Below, piece by piece: positions 24,729-31,632 of a stretch of 64,000 nucleotides of DNA. The DNA is from an uncultured Lachnospiraceae bacterium. GTDB taxonomy: Bacteria; Bacillota; Clostridia; Lachnospirales; Lachnospiraceae. Numbering within the stretch: the first letter of the stretch is position 1; every line of letters starts with the position of its first letter. The stretch is from assembly GCA_900546495.1 (NCBI GenBank), contig URDN01000009.1:5024-69023 (forward strand), written 5' to 3'. The position numbers and the translations under genes were made by a program. The notes below the pieces were generated by a model. That model made no database searches. It had not been told where the DNA came from and worked only from the letters and a program-made list of their open reading frames with translations.

Positions 24729-25153
24729 TCTCTGTCCTCCACTTTTTTATTTTTCAGATCTTCTTTTACAAACTCTGCAAATTTTCTATCTATATATGTA
24801 CCAAGTTCCGAATGCCGATATCCAATTTCCCGGCTTCTCTTTTTACAGCTTTCTTTCAAATCAGAATAGTTTTCAGATTTCTCTCTTATTTTTTCGTATT
24901 CATCCAGAATCAACTTGTCTATCTGGTTTACAAGTTGCTCCGGATCATGTTTCTCCTGCCGTAATCCGTCAATATTCTTATGTATTTTTCGCTGTTTGAT
25001 TTTGGGCTTCACGCATTCACCCAAGTAAAGATTTTCTGCGATCAACTCACCCTCCAACGTCCAATACCGTCTCATGGTACATGCTGGATCTTCCGGTGTT
25101 CCTTTTCCCTCAAAGGTGTCCGTCATTATTACATTCACTGTTTTTGCTCTCAT
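24725..25153 (-). CDS. Phage early protein of unknown function
   Basis: About 142 residues from ATG 25153 after AGAGGATAAAA. A beta N-terminal part (MRAKTVNVIMTDTFEGKGTP) is followed by a long charged helical region (LINQ...DEYEKIREKSENYSDL) and a lysine/glutamate-rich end. No recognised family. It is the second gene of the early operon as seen from the switch region. Confidence 0.5.
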   Translation of the reverse strand: MRAKTVNVIMTDTFEGKGTPEDPACTMRRYWTLEGELIAENLYLGECVKPKIKQRKIHKNIDGLRQEKHDPEQLVNQIDKLILDEYEKIREKSENYSDLKESCKKRSREIGYRHSELGTYIDRKFAEFVKEDLKNKKVEDRE

Positions 25154-25170
25154 TTTTATCCTCTTTCTGT

Positions 25171-25353
25171 TCAAGTCAATTCAACATCAAAATCTGATAT
25201 GTTGAGTGTGAGCTTAAGTTCTGGTTCACCATTTTCCAAGGATTTAAGCTCGTATGCTTTCACTCCATTAATCGGGTTTCCATCCAACATAACTTCAAAC
25301 GTTCGCTTTTTAATATCTCTGCGGATTTCCAGTTTCCTCACTTCCACATTCAT
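25171..25353 (-). CDS. Small phage protein of unknown function
   Basis: 60 residues preceded by GAGGTGACAGGGAA. It is beta-rich (MNVEVRKLEIRRDIKKRTFE; GEPELKLTLNISDF). It lies at the head of the minus-strand early genes, back to back with the plus-strand gene at 25459. No family is recognised. Confidence 0.5.
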   Translation of the reverse strand: MNVEVRKLEIRRDIKKRTFEVMLDGNPINGVKAYELKSLENGEPELKLTLNISDFDVELT

Positions 25354-25379
25354 TTCCCTGTCACCTCACTCTGTTGTAA

Positions 25380-25408
25380 TTGCTTTTTTCGTTTTGCTCT
25401 CCTATAAT
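25380..25408 (+). promoter_or_regulatory. Promoter of the plus-strand membrane-protein gene
   Basis: TTGCTT (25380-25385), 17-base spacer, TATAAT (25403-25408). It serves the gene at 25459-25938, against the direction of the surrounding early genes. Confidence 0.6.
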
Positions 25409-25458
25409 CTATGTACAGGCTCCTGTCAGAGCCAAGTTTAATAGAAAGGAGATTCTAT

Positions 25459-25938
25459 ATGGGAATAAAACTCACATGGACAATCAGTACCATTATTGCT
25501 GTTTCATCTTTTGTATCCTCTGTTGTTGTTGCACTCATCAATAACAAACAACAGCAGAAAATACATGAAATGGATTTAGATTATGATAAATCTGTTGCCG
25601 AATTACGTGTAAAACAGGAAATTTTTCATTCACAAACTGAGAAAAACTACACTGATAAGAAAAATGCTTACATACGTTTTATCGAAGCTGCTGGAAATTT
25701 CGTCTATGATCCTTCCGATTCACAAAGTTATGTTGATTTACTCACAGCATCTAGCAACGTTATTCTGTTTTGCACAGATAAAACACATAAACTTTTATCT
25801 GATTTCATCACCTACACGGAAAATTTCACTGAATGTCGAATTCTTCCAGATGATGAATTGAAAAATTACCACCAGAATCTATCAAAATTATCTTTAGCTT
25901 TTCGTGAAGAATTGGAAAATTTAAGATTCTCCGATTAA
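25459..25938 (+). CDS. Membrane-anchored prophage protein (moron-like)
   Basis: 159 residues, ATG 25459 after AAAGGAG. One N-terminal transmembrane helix (residues ~6-28, TISTIIAVSSFVSSVVVALI) is followed by a cytoplasmic helical domain (KQQQKIHEMDLDYDKSVAEL). It has its own promoter and a strong terminator and is the only plus-strand gene in this stretch, so it is probably expressed in the lysogen. A superinfection-exclusion or host-fitness role is plausible; no family is recognised. Confidence 0.6.
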   Translation: MGIKLTWTISTIIAVSSFVSSVVVALINNKQQQKIHEMDLDYDKSVAELRVKQEIFHSQTEKNYTDKKNAYIRFIEAAGNFVYDPSDSQSYVDLLTASSNVILFCTDKTHKLLSDFITYTENFTECRILPDDELKNYHQNLSKLSLAFREELENLRFSD

Positions 25939-26082
25939 GCTAAATATCGTAAACGCTACAGCTATAAAACAGAACCACACAAACCACGCTTTTGAGTGTG
26001 GTTCTATTTTTTTTATAATTGCATTTGAGATCGCCCACAAAATCCAAATCACAATAATTCCCACAATTTTATATGTTGGCAC
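25921..26082 (-). CDS. Possible small two-helix membrane protein
   Basis: Reading from GTG 26082 (after AAGGGAGGGACAAGG) gives 53 residues starting MPTYKIVGIIVIWILWAI, with a second hydrophobic segment (AWFVWFCFIAVAFTIF). It overlaps the end of the plus-strand gene and its terminator, which argues against it. The ribosome binding site and membrane pattern argue for it. Confidence 0.35.
   Translation of the reverse strand: MPTYKIVGIIVIWILWAISNAIIKKIEPHSKAWFVWFCFIAVAFTIFSLIGES
25971..26014 (+). terminator. Terminator of the plus-strand membrane-protein gene
   Basis: AGAACCACAC and GTGTGGTTCT pair perfectly (25971-25980 with 25996-26005) and are followed by eight T residues. Confidence 0.8.
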
Positions 26083-26131
26083 CCTTGTCCCTCCCTTCTA
26101 CACCATGTTCTTCTCTGCTGCAAACAGTTGA

Positions 26132-26148
26132 ATCAAATTAAATTTGAT
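26132..26148. promoter_or_regulatory. Operator copy 1 (17-bp palindrome)
   Basis: ATCAAATTAAATTTGAT is a perfect palindrome around its central base, with the same half-sites as the operator at 26750-26766. It lies directly after the stop of the Cro-like gene, 618 bp from the other copy. No clear -10/-35 pair surrounds it, so it may support looping or block transcription. Confidence 0.6.
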
Positions 26149-26150
26149 TT

Positions 26151-26348
26151 TTAGGGTAAAAAAATATACTTCAATGGCATCCTGTACATTTCACTTAACT
26201 CTCGGCACTGTGAAATTGTAGGTTCTGTCTTTCCTTTTTCCCAATTGACAACCGTATTTTTAGATACATGCATTTTTTTTGCCACTTCATCTTGCGTCAT
26301 CCCCGCATTAACCCTAGCTGCTGCCAGAGAAATCTGCAATGTTTCCAT
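26151..26348 (-). CDS. Cro-like HTH regulator
   Basis: 65 residues forming a single XRE-type helix-turn-helix (AAARVNAGMTQDEVAKKMHV; then SKNTVVNWEKGKTEPTIS). It is on the strand of the lytic genes, opposite the CI-like repressor. It probably competes for the 17-bp operators and favours lytic growth. Ribosome binding site GAAAGAGGTG. Confidence 0.8.
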   Translation of the reverse strand: METLQISLAAARVNAGMTQDEVAKKMHVSKNTVVNWEKGKTEPTISQCRELSEMYRMPLKYIFLP

Positions 26349-26403
26349 TTTTTAATTCACCTCTTTCTTCCCCCGTATAGCCGTTAGGACAGCTATAGAC
26401 TTA

Positions 26404-26490
26404 TTATTTTCTCTTTACCAGCTTTGCCAGCAGTACAACCATAACAAGATCTAATGCAATTTGAACCACATCCATCGTTATTCCAAACAT
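26404..26490 (-). CDS. 28-residue hydrophobic peptide C
   Basis: MFGITMDVVQIALDLVMVVL followed by LAKLVKRK: one hydrophobic helix and a basic tail. It is preceded by AAAGGCGGTG at normal spacing. The layout recalls holin-like or type I toxin peptides, but size and composition alone do not prove function. It lies between peptide A and the Cro-like gene. Confidence 0.45.
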   Translation of the reverse strand: MFGITMDVVQIALDLVMVVLLAKLVKRK

Positions 26491-26562
26491 AGTTTTCACC
26501 GCCTTTCAACTTATTTCAAATATATCTTGACAATGAACCACATAAAAGGTATTTTTTTCTAA

Positions 26563-26582
26563 GAGGGAGATTTCTCTCCCTC
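26563..26582 (-). terminator. GAAA-capped hairpin after peptide A
   Basis: Minus strand GAGGGAGA-GAAA-TCTCCCTC begins nine bases after the stop of the peptide gene at 26592-26711. There is no following T-run, so it may pause transcription or stabilise the RNA rather than terminate fully. Peptide B has an analogous hairpin at 14935-14948. Confidence 0.45.
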
Positions 26583-26591
26583 CACCATATT

Positions 26592-26711
26592 TTATTTGAT
26601 CAGTTTATTGATTAAATCAACGATTTGACTTATTAAACTGATTATGGCTGTGACAAGTGCGATAGTTGCGATATCGTGCTTGTCTTTTTTATTGCCTTTC
26701 TTTTGGCTCAT
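26592..26711 (-). CDS. 39-residue basic-hydrophobic peptide A
   Basis: Begins MSQKKGNKKDKHD, then a hydrophobic helix (IATIALVTAIISLISQIVDL) ending NKLIK. GGGAGGTGAAAACA precedes the ATG at 26711. It is the first gene behind the main leftward promoter, so it is repressed in the lysogen and made at once on induction. It shares length, charge layout, promoter design and hairpin with peptide B (14954-15073). No family is recognised. Confidence 0.6.
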   Translation of the reverse strand: MSQKKGNKKDKHDIATIALVTAIISLISQIVDLINKLIK

Positions 26712-26742
26712 TGTTTTCACCTCCCTGTCATTTGATGATTTA

Positions 26743-26771
26743 AGTATAAATCAAATTTAATTTGATGTCAA
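26743..26771 (-). promoter_or_regulatory. Leftward lytic promoter with operator copy 2 in its spacer
   Basis: Minus strand -35 TTGACA (26766-26771), 17-base spacer, -10 TATACT (26743-26748). The palindrome ATCAAATTTAATTTGAT (26750-26766) fills the spacer exactly, so bound repressor would exclude RNA polymerase. A further half-site follows at 26779-26786. Confidence 0.85.
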
Positions 26772-26801
26772 TACTGAAATCAAATTTTTTTTGTTTTTTT
26801 G

Positions 26802-26830
26802 TTGCTATTTATCAATTTATATTGTATTAT
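26802..26830 (+). promoter_or_regulatory. Repressor promoter
   Basis: TTGCTA (26802-26807), 17-base spacer, TATTAT (26825-26830), upstream of the repressor start at 26853. It would also drive the SIR2 gene. Confidence 0.5.
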
Positions 26831-26852
26831 AACATTAAAAGGAGGGCTACCA

Positions 26853-27515
26853 ATGACCGAAATAGATCAGAAAAGAATTTTTTCAAAAAATTTGAATTAT
26901 TTTTTATCTAAATATAATAAAACTCAAAAAGAAGTTGCAGATGCCATTTCTGTATCTCCTCAAACATTCAATACATGGTGTAAAGGAATTGCACTCCCGC
27001 GAATGGGTAAAGTTCAAAGATTAGCTGATTATTTTCATATAGAAAAATCTGATTTAATAGATGAACGGCTTCCTACTTCTACAGATGATTCATCTTTATC
27101 CAGCAAGAAACAACGCTCAAAAGGAGTTGTCATAAATATCTACGGTCGTGTTGCTGCAGGCATACCTATTGAAATGGTTGAAGATATTGTTGATACAGAA
27201 GAAATCTCTGAGGATATGGCAAAAACTGGCGAATATTTTGGATTGATTATAAAAGGTAACTCCATGCTTCCTAATATTTGTGACGGTGACATTGTTATCA
27301 TCCGCTGTCAGGAGGACGCAGAGAACGGAGATACTGTCATCGCAACCGTCAACGGAAATGATGCGACCTGCAAACGTCTTCGTAAATATAAAGATGGTAT
27401 TGAACTGATTTCAAATAATCCATCTTATGATCCAATGTACTTCTCCAATCAAGATGTATTGGAGAAACCAGTAAAAATTCTTGGAAAAGTTGTGGAGCTT
27501 CGCAGGAAATTATAA
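26853..27515 (+). CDS. CI/LexA-like prophage repressor
   Basis: 220 residues from ATG 26853, seven bases after GGAGGG; an earlier in-frame start would run into the promoter. N-terminal XRE helix-turn-helix (KTQKEVADAISVSPQTFNTW) and C-terminal S24 peptidase with catalytic Ser in KGNSMLPNICDGD and Lys in NGNDATCKRL. The Ala-Gly bond in VAAGIPIE is the likely self-cleavage site, so SOS induction through RecA is expected. It lies 45 bases upstream of the SIR2 gene, in the same direction. Confidence 0.9.
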   Translation: MTEIDQKRIFSKNLNYFLSKYNKTQKEVADAISVSPQTFNTWCKGIALPRMGKVQRLADYFHIEKSDLIDERLPTSTDDSSLSSKKQRSKGVVINIYGRVAAGIPIEMVEDIVDTEEISEDMAKTGEYFGLIIKGNSMLPNICDGDIVIIRCQEDAENGDTVIATVNGNDATCKRLRKYKDGIELISNNPSYDPMYFSNQDVLEKPVKILGKVVELRRKL

Positions 27516-27560
27516 TTCCAGCATTGCTGGTACTTAAATGGGAATAGAAAGGAGAAAAAC

Positions 27561-29141
27561 ATGAATGCTTTAGAAAAATTGGTTGAGCAAAATCGATTAC
27601 CAATTCTTTTTATTGGTTCTGGTTTATCGAAACGATACTTATACAGGTATCCAAATTGGGACGAATTATTAGAAATGGCTTTCAAAAAATATAATTCAGA
27701 TTTATTTCAACTTCAAAAACATAAAGATTCCCTTTCAAGGGCTGGTGCATCTGCTTTTGAAGTCAACATCAAACTGGCATCTACTATCGAAAATGAATTT
27801 AATGCTGCATTTTATGACAGAAAAATCAAAATTGGAAATAGTAAAAATCCTAATTGGGTTCGTAGGGGCATTTCTCCATTTAAAATGTATTTAGCAAACT
27901 ACTTCAAAAAAGCAAAGCTATACCGCAGAAAAGATTTGGAAATTGAGTTATCAAAATTCAAAGCCTTAAAATCAAAAATATCAGCTATTATCACCACCAA
28001 TTATGATCTATTTCTGGAAAACGAAATTTTTCCCGATGATTATACTGTCTTTGTAAATCAAAGTGACCTATTTGGTGCTGACAGCTATAATATTGCTGAA
28101 ATATATAAGATACATGGTTCTGCCACAGATGCCAATTCAATAGTTATCACTGAACAGGACTATAATAAATTTAATGACTCTCGAAAATTGATTATTGCCA
28201 AAATGCTTACATTGTTCGCAGAATCCCCCATTATATTTTTAGGTTATTCGTTTACTGATGAGAATATCCAGAATATAATTGTTGATTTTTTAGGCTGTCT
28301 TTCCCCGGAACAGCTAAAAAGTATACGTGAACATTTTATTTTCATTAGCTATGAAAAAGGTCAGCAAGATTTAAAGGAAATCCAACGGACTATTATTACT
28401 ACCGCAGGTGTTGAAATTCCTATTACTGAAATTTGCACCGATAATTTTGGTCTTGTATTTGATATTCTTAATAAAATCACCCCGGGTGTTTCACCAGTAA
28501 AAATTCGTGAAACTAAACGTGTGATAAAAACCATCGTAGATGCAAACATGACTTCTGCTCAGGCTGAGTCTGTTATTGTCGGTATCGATGATTTGAATAA
28601 TATAGACCTGAGTTCTAAACCACTTGCTATCGCAATTGGATATAAAGAAAATATTTTGAACAAATTTGGATATGGATTAATTGATGATGATTTTATTATT
28701 GAAGACATTCTATATGATAATAAACATTTAAATCCTGACTCTATGTGTATAGATCGCTTTAAATCTTTACCATGTACACGATTGTTGCCTGTTTTTAAAT
28801 ATGTAAAGTATGCATCTTGTACTCCTCCCCCAGGTTCAAAGTTGCAAAATTTCATAGACAAACATAATACATTTGACAAAATTGTTCCTAATAATACCAA
28901 AAAGACTTTAAAGAACGTTGATGAGGTGAACAGTTATGCTGAATTAGTAAATAGCATTGAATCAATTCCAGATGTACATAAAAAGGCAGGGCTGTTATTA
29001 AAAAATATTCAAATTTTGAGTGTTGAAGAAATACGGAATATATGTCAAACAATCTTTCAGTTTGATCGTGATTCTGCAGTAAAATCTACGCATTTTAAAA
29101 GATGTGTTATGTATTTAGATTTACTGGAAAACGAAAACTAA
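27561..29141 (+). CDS. SIR2-domain protein, probable anti-phage NADase
   Basis: 526 residues after GAAAGGAGAAAAAC. SIR2 motifs: ILFIGSGLSKRYL (residues 15-27), PNWDELL (31-37), TTNYD (144-148, catalytic Asn146), KIHGSATDANSI (His184) and FLGYSFTDENI (225-235). The C-terminal ~250 residues are not recognised and may sense the trigger. SIR2 domains of this type (ThsA, DSR, SIR2-HerA systems) deplete NAD+ on infection. Cotranscription with the repressor means it is on in the lysogen, which fits superinfection defence. A terminator follows. Confidence 0.8.
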   Translation: MNALEKLVEQNRLPILFIGSGLSKRYLYRYPNWDELLEMAFKKYNSDLFQLQKHKDSLSRAGASAFEVNIKLASTIENEFNAAFYDRKIKIGNSKNPNWVRRGISPFKMYLANYFKKAKLYRRKDLEIELSKFKALKSKISAIITTNYDLFLENEIFPDDYTVFVNQSDLFGADSYNIAEIYKIHGSATDANSIVITEQDYNKFNDSRKLIIAKMLTLFAESPIIFLGYSFTDENIQNIIVDFLGCLSPEQLKSIREHFIFISYEKGQQDLKEIQRTIITTAGVEIPITEICTDNFGLVFDILNKITPGVSPVKIRETKRVIKTIVDANMTSAQAESVIVGIDDLNNIDLSSKPLAIAIGYKENILNKFGYGLIDDDFIIEDILYDNKHLNPDSMCIDRFKSLPCTRLLPVFKYVKYASCTPPPGSKLQNFIDKHNTFDKIVPNNTKKTLKNVDEVNSYAELVNSIESIPDVHKKAGLLLKNIQILSVEEIRNICQTIFQFDRDSAVKSTHFKRCVMYLDLLENEN

Positions 29142-29150
29142 AAAGAAAAG

Positions 29151-29198
29151 GTCGGTAAACCTTTTCTGGTATCCACCAAAAACATTACCGACTTTTTC
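29151..29198 (+). terminator. Terminator of the repressor-SIR2 operon
   Basis: GTCGGTAA (29151-29158) pairs with TTACCGAC (29185-29192), followed by TTTTTCTC. An inner GAAAAGG/CCTTTTC pair offers an alternative fold. Confidence 0.65.
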
Positions 29199-29529
29199 TC
29201 ACATAATATTATGAACACTTATTATTTGTGTTGCGTGTTCACTTTTTCTCTACAGATTCTCTCCAATAACAGATTCTGTTTGCTTAGTACGATATTATCG
29301 TATACTGTTCCAACAAAAATGTCAATTGTTTTTATTTTACATTTTTGTAAACAAAATGTTAACAACCGGCTCCTGCGGCAACAGGAACCGGAAACTGAAT
29401 ATACATCCGAAGATAATACTCAAGAATGTGCAAAAATATTGTATCATCTTCGGAACAGCTTCGCAAGCGGAACACCCGTTCCCCGCTGGCTGTTATTTTT
29501 ATACTCATTTTTTAGAAGAAAGGTGATGC
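29199..29529 (+). promoter_or_regulatory. Non-coding leader of the integrase gene, with two hairpins
   Basis: No convincing gene occupies this stretch. It holds a TGAACAC...GTGTTCA dyad near the start and a 14-bp stem (29406-29419 with 29441-29454, one mismatch, 21-base loop). A second hairpin (AGCGGAAC / GTTCCCCGCT, flanked by ACAGC/GCTGT, 29455-29493) is followed by TATTTTTAT. The second looks like a terminator before the integrase. Together they could form an attenuator. Confidence 0.5.
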
Positions 29530-31269
29530 ATGATGGCTTATCCAATGAAAAACACTACTGCTGACAACCGAATCATCGCAATCTATGTACGTGTGTCGAC
29601 CGGCTATCAGGTAGACAAAGACTCTCTTCCATTCCAGAAGAAAGAACTGAAAGCATATTGTAAGCATATCTTACATGTTGATCTGTCACAGGTAGAAATA
29701 TTCGAAGATGCCGGCCGCTCCGGAAAGAATACAAAGCGCCCCGCCTATGAGCGCATGATGGAAAAGGTACGTGCCGGACTGGTCTCTCACGTTCTGGTAT
29801 ACAAAATTGACCGTATTTCCAGAAATCTGGTGGACTTCTCTCTCATGTACGATGACTTCAAATACAACCGTGTGACGTTTATATCCTTAAATGAGCAGTT
29901 TGACACATCCTCTGCTATCGGTGAGGCAGTCCTTAAGATTATCCTGGTATTTGCAGAATTAGAGCGTAAATTGACCAGTGAACGTGTCAAAGACATTATG
30001 ATCGGACGTGCCACAGAAGGCAAATGGAACGGTGCCAGAGTTCCTTATGGTTGGGACTGGGATCCCGATGCAGAACAACCGGTACATTCCAAAGTAGAAG
30101 CTCCCTATGCCCGCAGTATGTATGAAATGTATCTGGAAGTGCGATCAACCAGCAAAATCCGTGATTATAATAATTCACACAATATTCCAACCAAGCGCGG
30201 CGGTGAATGGACTTCTAAGACGGTCAGTGACTTTCTACGGAATCCCATGAATAAAGGGGACTACCGGTACAATTACCGGGAGAGTGCACGCGGACGTAAA
30301 AAACCGGAAGATGAGGTAATCTATCAGGAAGGTGTCTTTGAACCACTGGTTGATCCGGAAGTCTGGGAACGTGTCAATCGGATCATGGATGATAATGCCA
30401 GTAAAAGAAACACCGGTGGTCTGCATCCGATCATGAAGAACTGTAACGTGTTCGCCGGACTGATTCAGTGTGCAGAATGCGGCTCCGGATTTCAGGTCGT
30501 GAAAAAGGATCGCCGCCGGAAGAACGGTTTCGCTCCGTCTATGTACGGATGTACTTCCAGATTCCGCAAGATACACTGTCCTGCCCCGAATGTCAGTGAG
30601 GTGCAGATTGGTCCCTTTGTGATCAACTACATCTCTGCTATGGTGCACGCGACCAATGAACGGTTTAAAATTCATTCACCTGCTGCCCTGGAATCGATGC
30701 TGCTGTCTGATCCGATCTTTGCGAATATCGCCGGAATTGAATCACAGGGATTAAATGAGACTTTTGCACTGCTTACCGGAGTATCTGTTTCCGGAAGTGC
30801 CCTGTGGCGCACCGATCCGGTCAAGCAGTCTGATACTGCTGCCACATCATCAGAGATTGAGAACCTGAAAAAGCAGATTCAGAAATACAACCGTGCCAAG
30901 GAACGTCTGGAAGATGCTTACTATTTTTCGGATGATGCTATGAGTGAAAAAGAATATCTGGAAAAGAAGAATAAATTTGATGCTGCCAGAGTTGCAGCAG
31001 AAAATAAATTGAAAGAACTGACGGAAGTTCAGATTGCGTCCCATGTGGATGATTCCGGCTTTATGAAATCCGCTTCCGCTTTTCTCCTGGCGCATCAGCT
31101 CCATGCCGGAGTACATATTGAATATCGTGATTTTGCTGTCACTGTTGAAGAAGAATCACTGAAAGAATTTATGAACCTTGTACTGGATCACATTTCTGTC
31201 AAAGACAGGTGCGTGGTAGAAATCGTCTTTTCCAACGGTCTCTCCCACCGCTTCATTTACCGGGAATAA
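29530..31269 (+). CDS. int: Large serine integrase
   Basis: 579 residues. Resolvase domain with catalytic serine in YVRVSTG (Ser23) and the usual arginines (FEDAGRSGKNTKRPAYERM; YKIDRISRN). Recombinase domain around 180-290 (RVPYGW; TSKTVSDFLRNPMNKG). Zinc ribbon (CAECGSGF ... YGCTSRFRKIHC) and coiled-coil motif around 445-500. The gene ends ~95 bp from the break in miaB, the normal place for attP-derived sequence. It would insert the phage into miaB and, with a directionality factor not identified here, excise it. Confidence 0.93.
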   Translation: MMAYPMKNTTADNRIIAIYVRVSTGYQVDKDSLPFQKKELKAYCKHILHVDLSQVEIFEDAGRSGKNTKRPAYERMMEKVRAGLVSHVLVYKIDRISRNLVDFSLMYDDFKYNRVTFISLNEQFDTSSAIGEAVLKIILVFAELERKLTSERVKDIMIGRATEGKWNGARVPYGWDWDPDAEQPVHSKVEAPYARSMYEMYLEVRSTSKIRDYNNSHNIPTKRGGEWTSKTVSDFLRNPMNKGDYRYNYRESARGRKKPEDEVIYQEGVFEPLVDPEVWERVNRIMDDNASKRNTGGLHPIMKNCNVFAGLIQCAECGSGFQVVKKDRRRKNGFAPSMYGCTSRFRKIHCPAPNVSEVQIGPFVINYISAMVHATNERFKIHSPAALESMLLSDPIFANIAGIESQGLNETFALLTGVSVSGSALWRTDPVKQSDTAATSSEIENLKKQIQKYNRAKERLEDAYYFSDDAMSEKEYLEKKNKFDAARVAAENKLKELTEVQIASHVDDSGFMKSASAFLLAHQLHAGVHIEYRDFAVTVEEESLKEFMNLVLDHISVKDRCVVEIVFSNGLSHRFIYRE

Positions 31270-31278
31270 AAACAGAAA

Positions 31279-31318
31279 AAGCCCAGCTTCAGGCATCATC
31301 CTGTTACTGGGCTTTCTT
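31279..31318 (+). terminator. Terminator of the integrase gene
   Basis: AAGCCCAG (31279-31286) pairs with CTGGGCTT (31307-31314), followed by TCTT. Confidence 0.6.
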
Positions 31319-31372
31319 AAAAATCCTTTATTTATGCGGGTTTGGAACATCTCTCATTTCAAGTTCATCTGA
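31319..31372. other. Prophage right attachment site (attR/attL) inside miaB
   Basis: MiaB homology read on the minus strand ends at CAGATGAAC (31363-31371). Beyond it the sequence is phage-like and meets a stop at 31354. The integrase terminator ends at about 31318, so the crossover lies in this ~50 bp. The exact core needs the other junction, which is outside the window. Confidence 0.65.
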
Positions 31373-31536
31373 CAACCAAAGGTATTGACGCAGAACGTCA
31401 TCTTTCTGCCTGCTTCTTTCTCCATCTGCGTCACCAGCGTACGTGCCTTTGCGATGAAATAATACTGGCGCAGCGGCTCCTCCGCCGGCGGATCCAGTGT
31501 CAAGTCGATCTGATTAATAAAATGTTCTATTTGCAT
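31354..31536 (-). pseudogene. miaB: miaB 5' fragment split by the prophage
   Basis: 60 codons starting MQIEHFINQIDLTLDPPAEE and containing RQYYFIAKARTLVTQMEKEAG and FCVNTFGCQMN, the N-terminal signature of the radical-SAM tRNA methylthiotransferase MiaB (first iron-sulfur ligand Cys). After QMN the frame reads LK and stops, where other MiaB proteins continue about 400 residues. MiaB adds the methylthio group of ms2i6A37 in tRNAs reading UNN codons. The rest of the gene should lie left of the prophage. Confidence 0.85.
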
Positions 31537-31602
31537 ATATTTTTCCTTATCTGTTCATATTTTTCACGCAAGAACAAATGTTCCATCATCGTGAACTGAA
31601 TA

Positions 31603-31632
31603 AGTATAACACACCTTGCTTTCTTTTTTCAA
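31603..31632 (-). promoter_or_regulatory. Candidate miaB promoter
   Basis: Minus strand TTGAAA (31627-31632), 18-base spacer, TATACT (31603-31608). The -35 overlaps the stop codon of the phosphatase gene. Read-through from that operon is also possible. Confidence 0.5.

Noticed and set aside
26799..26852. Earlier start for the CI-like repressor
   Set aside because: The upstream codons overlap the -35/-10 region and lack a ribosome binding site; ATG 26853 has GGAGGG at proper spacing.
29211..29564. Plus-strand frame upstream of the integrase
   Set aside because: Composition is not protein-like, it has no ribosome binding site, overlaps the integrase start, and runs through two strong hairpins.
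1..31365. Diversity-generating retroelement or retron in the prophage
   Set aside because: No reverse transcriptase motif was found in any frame.
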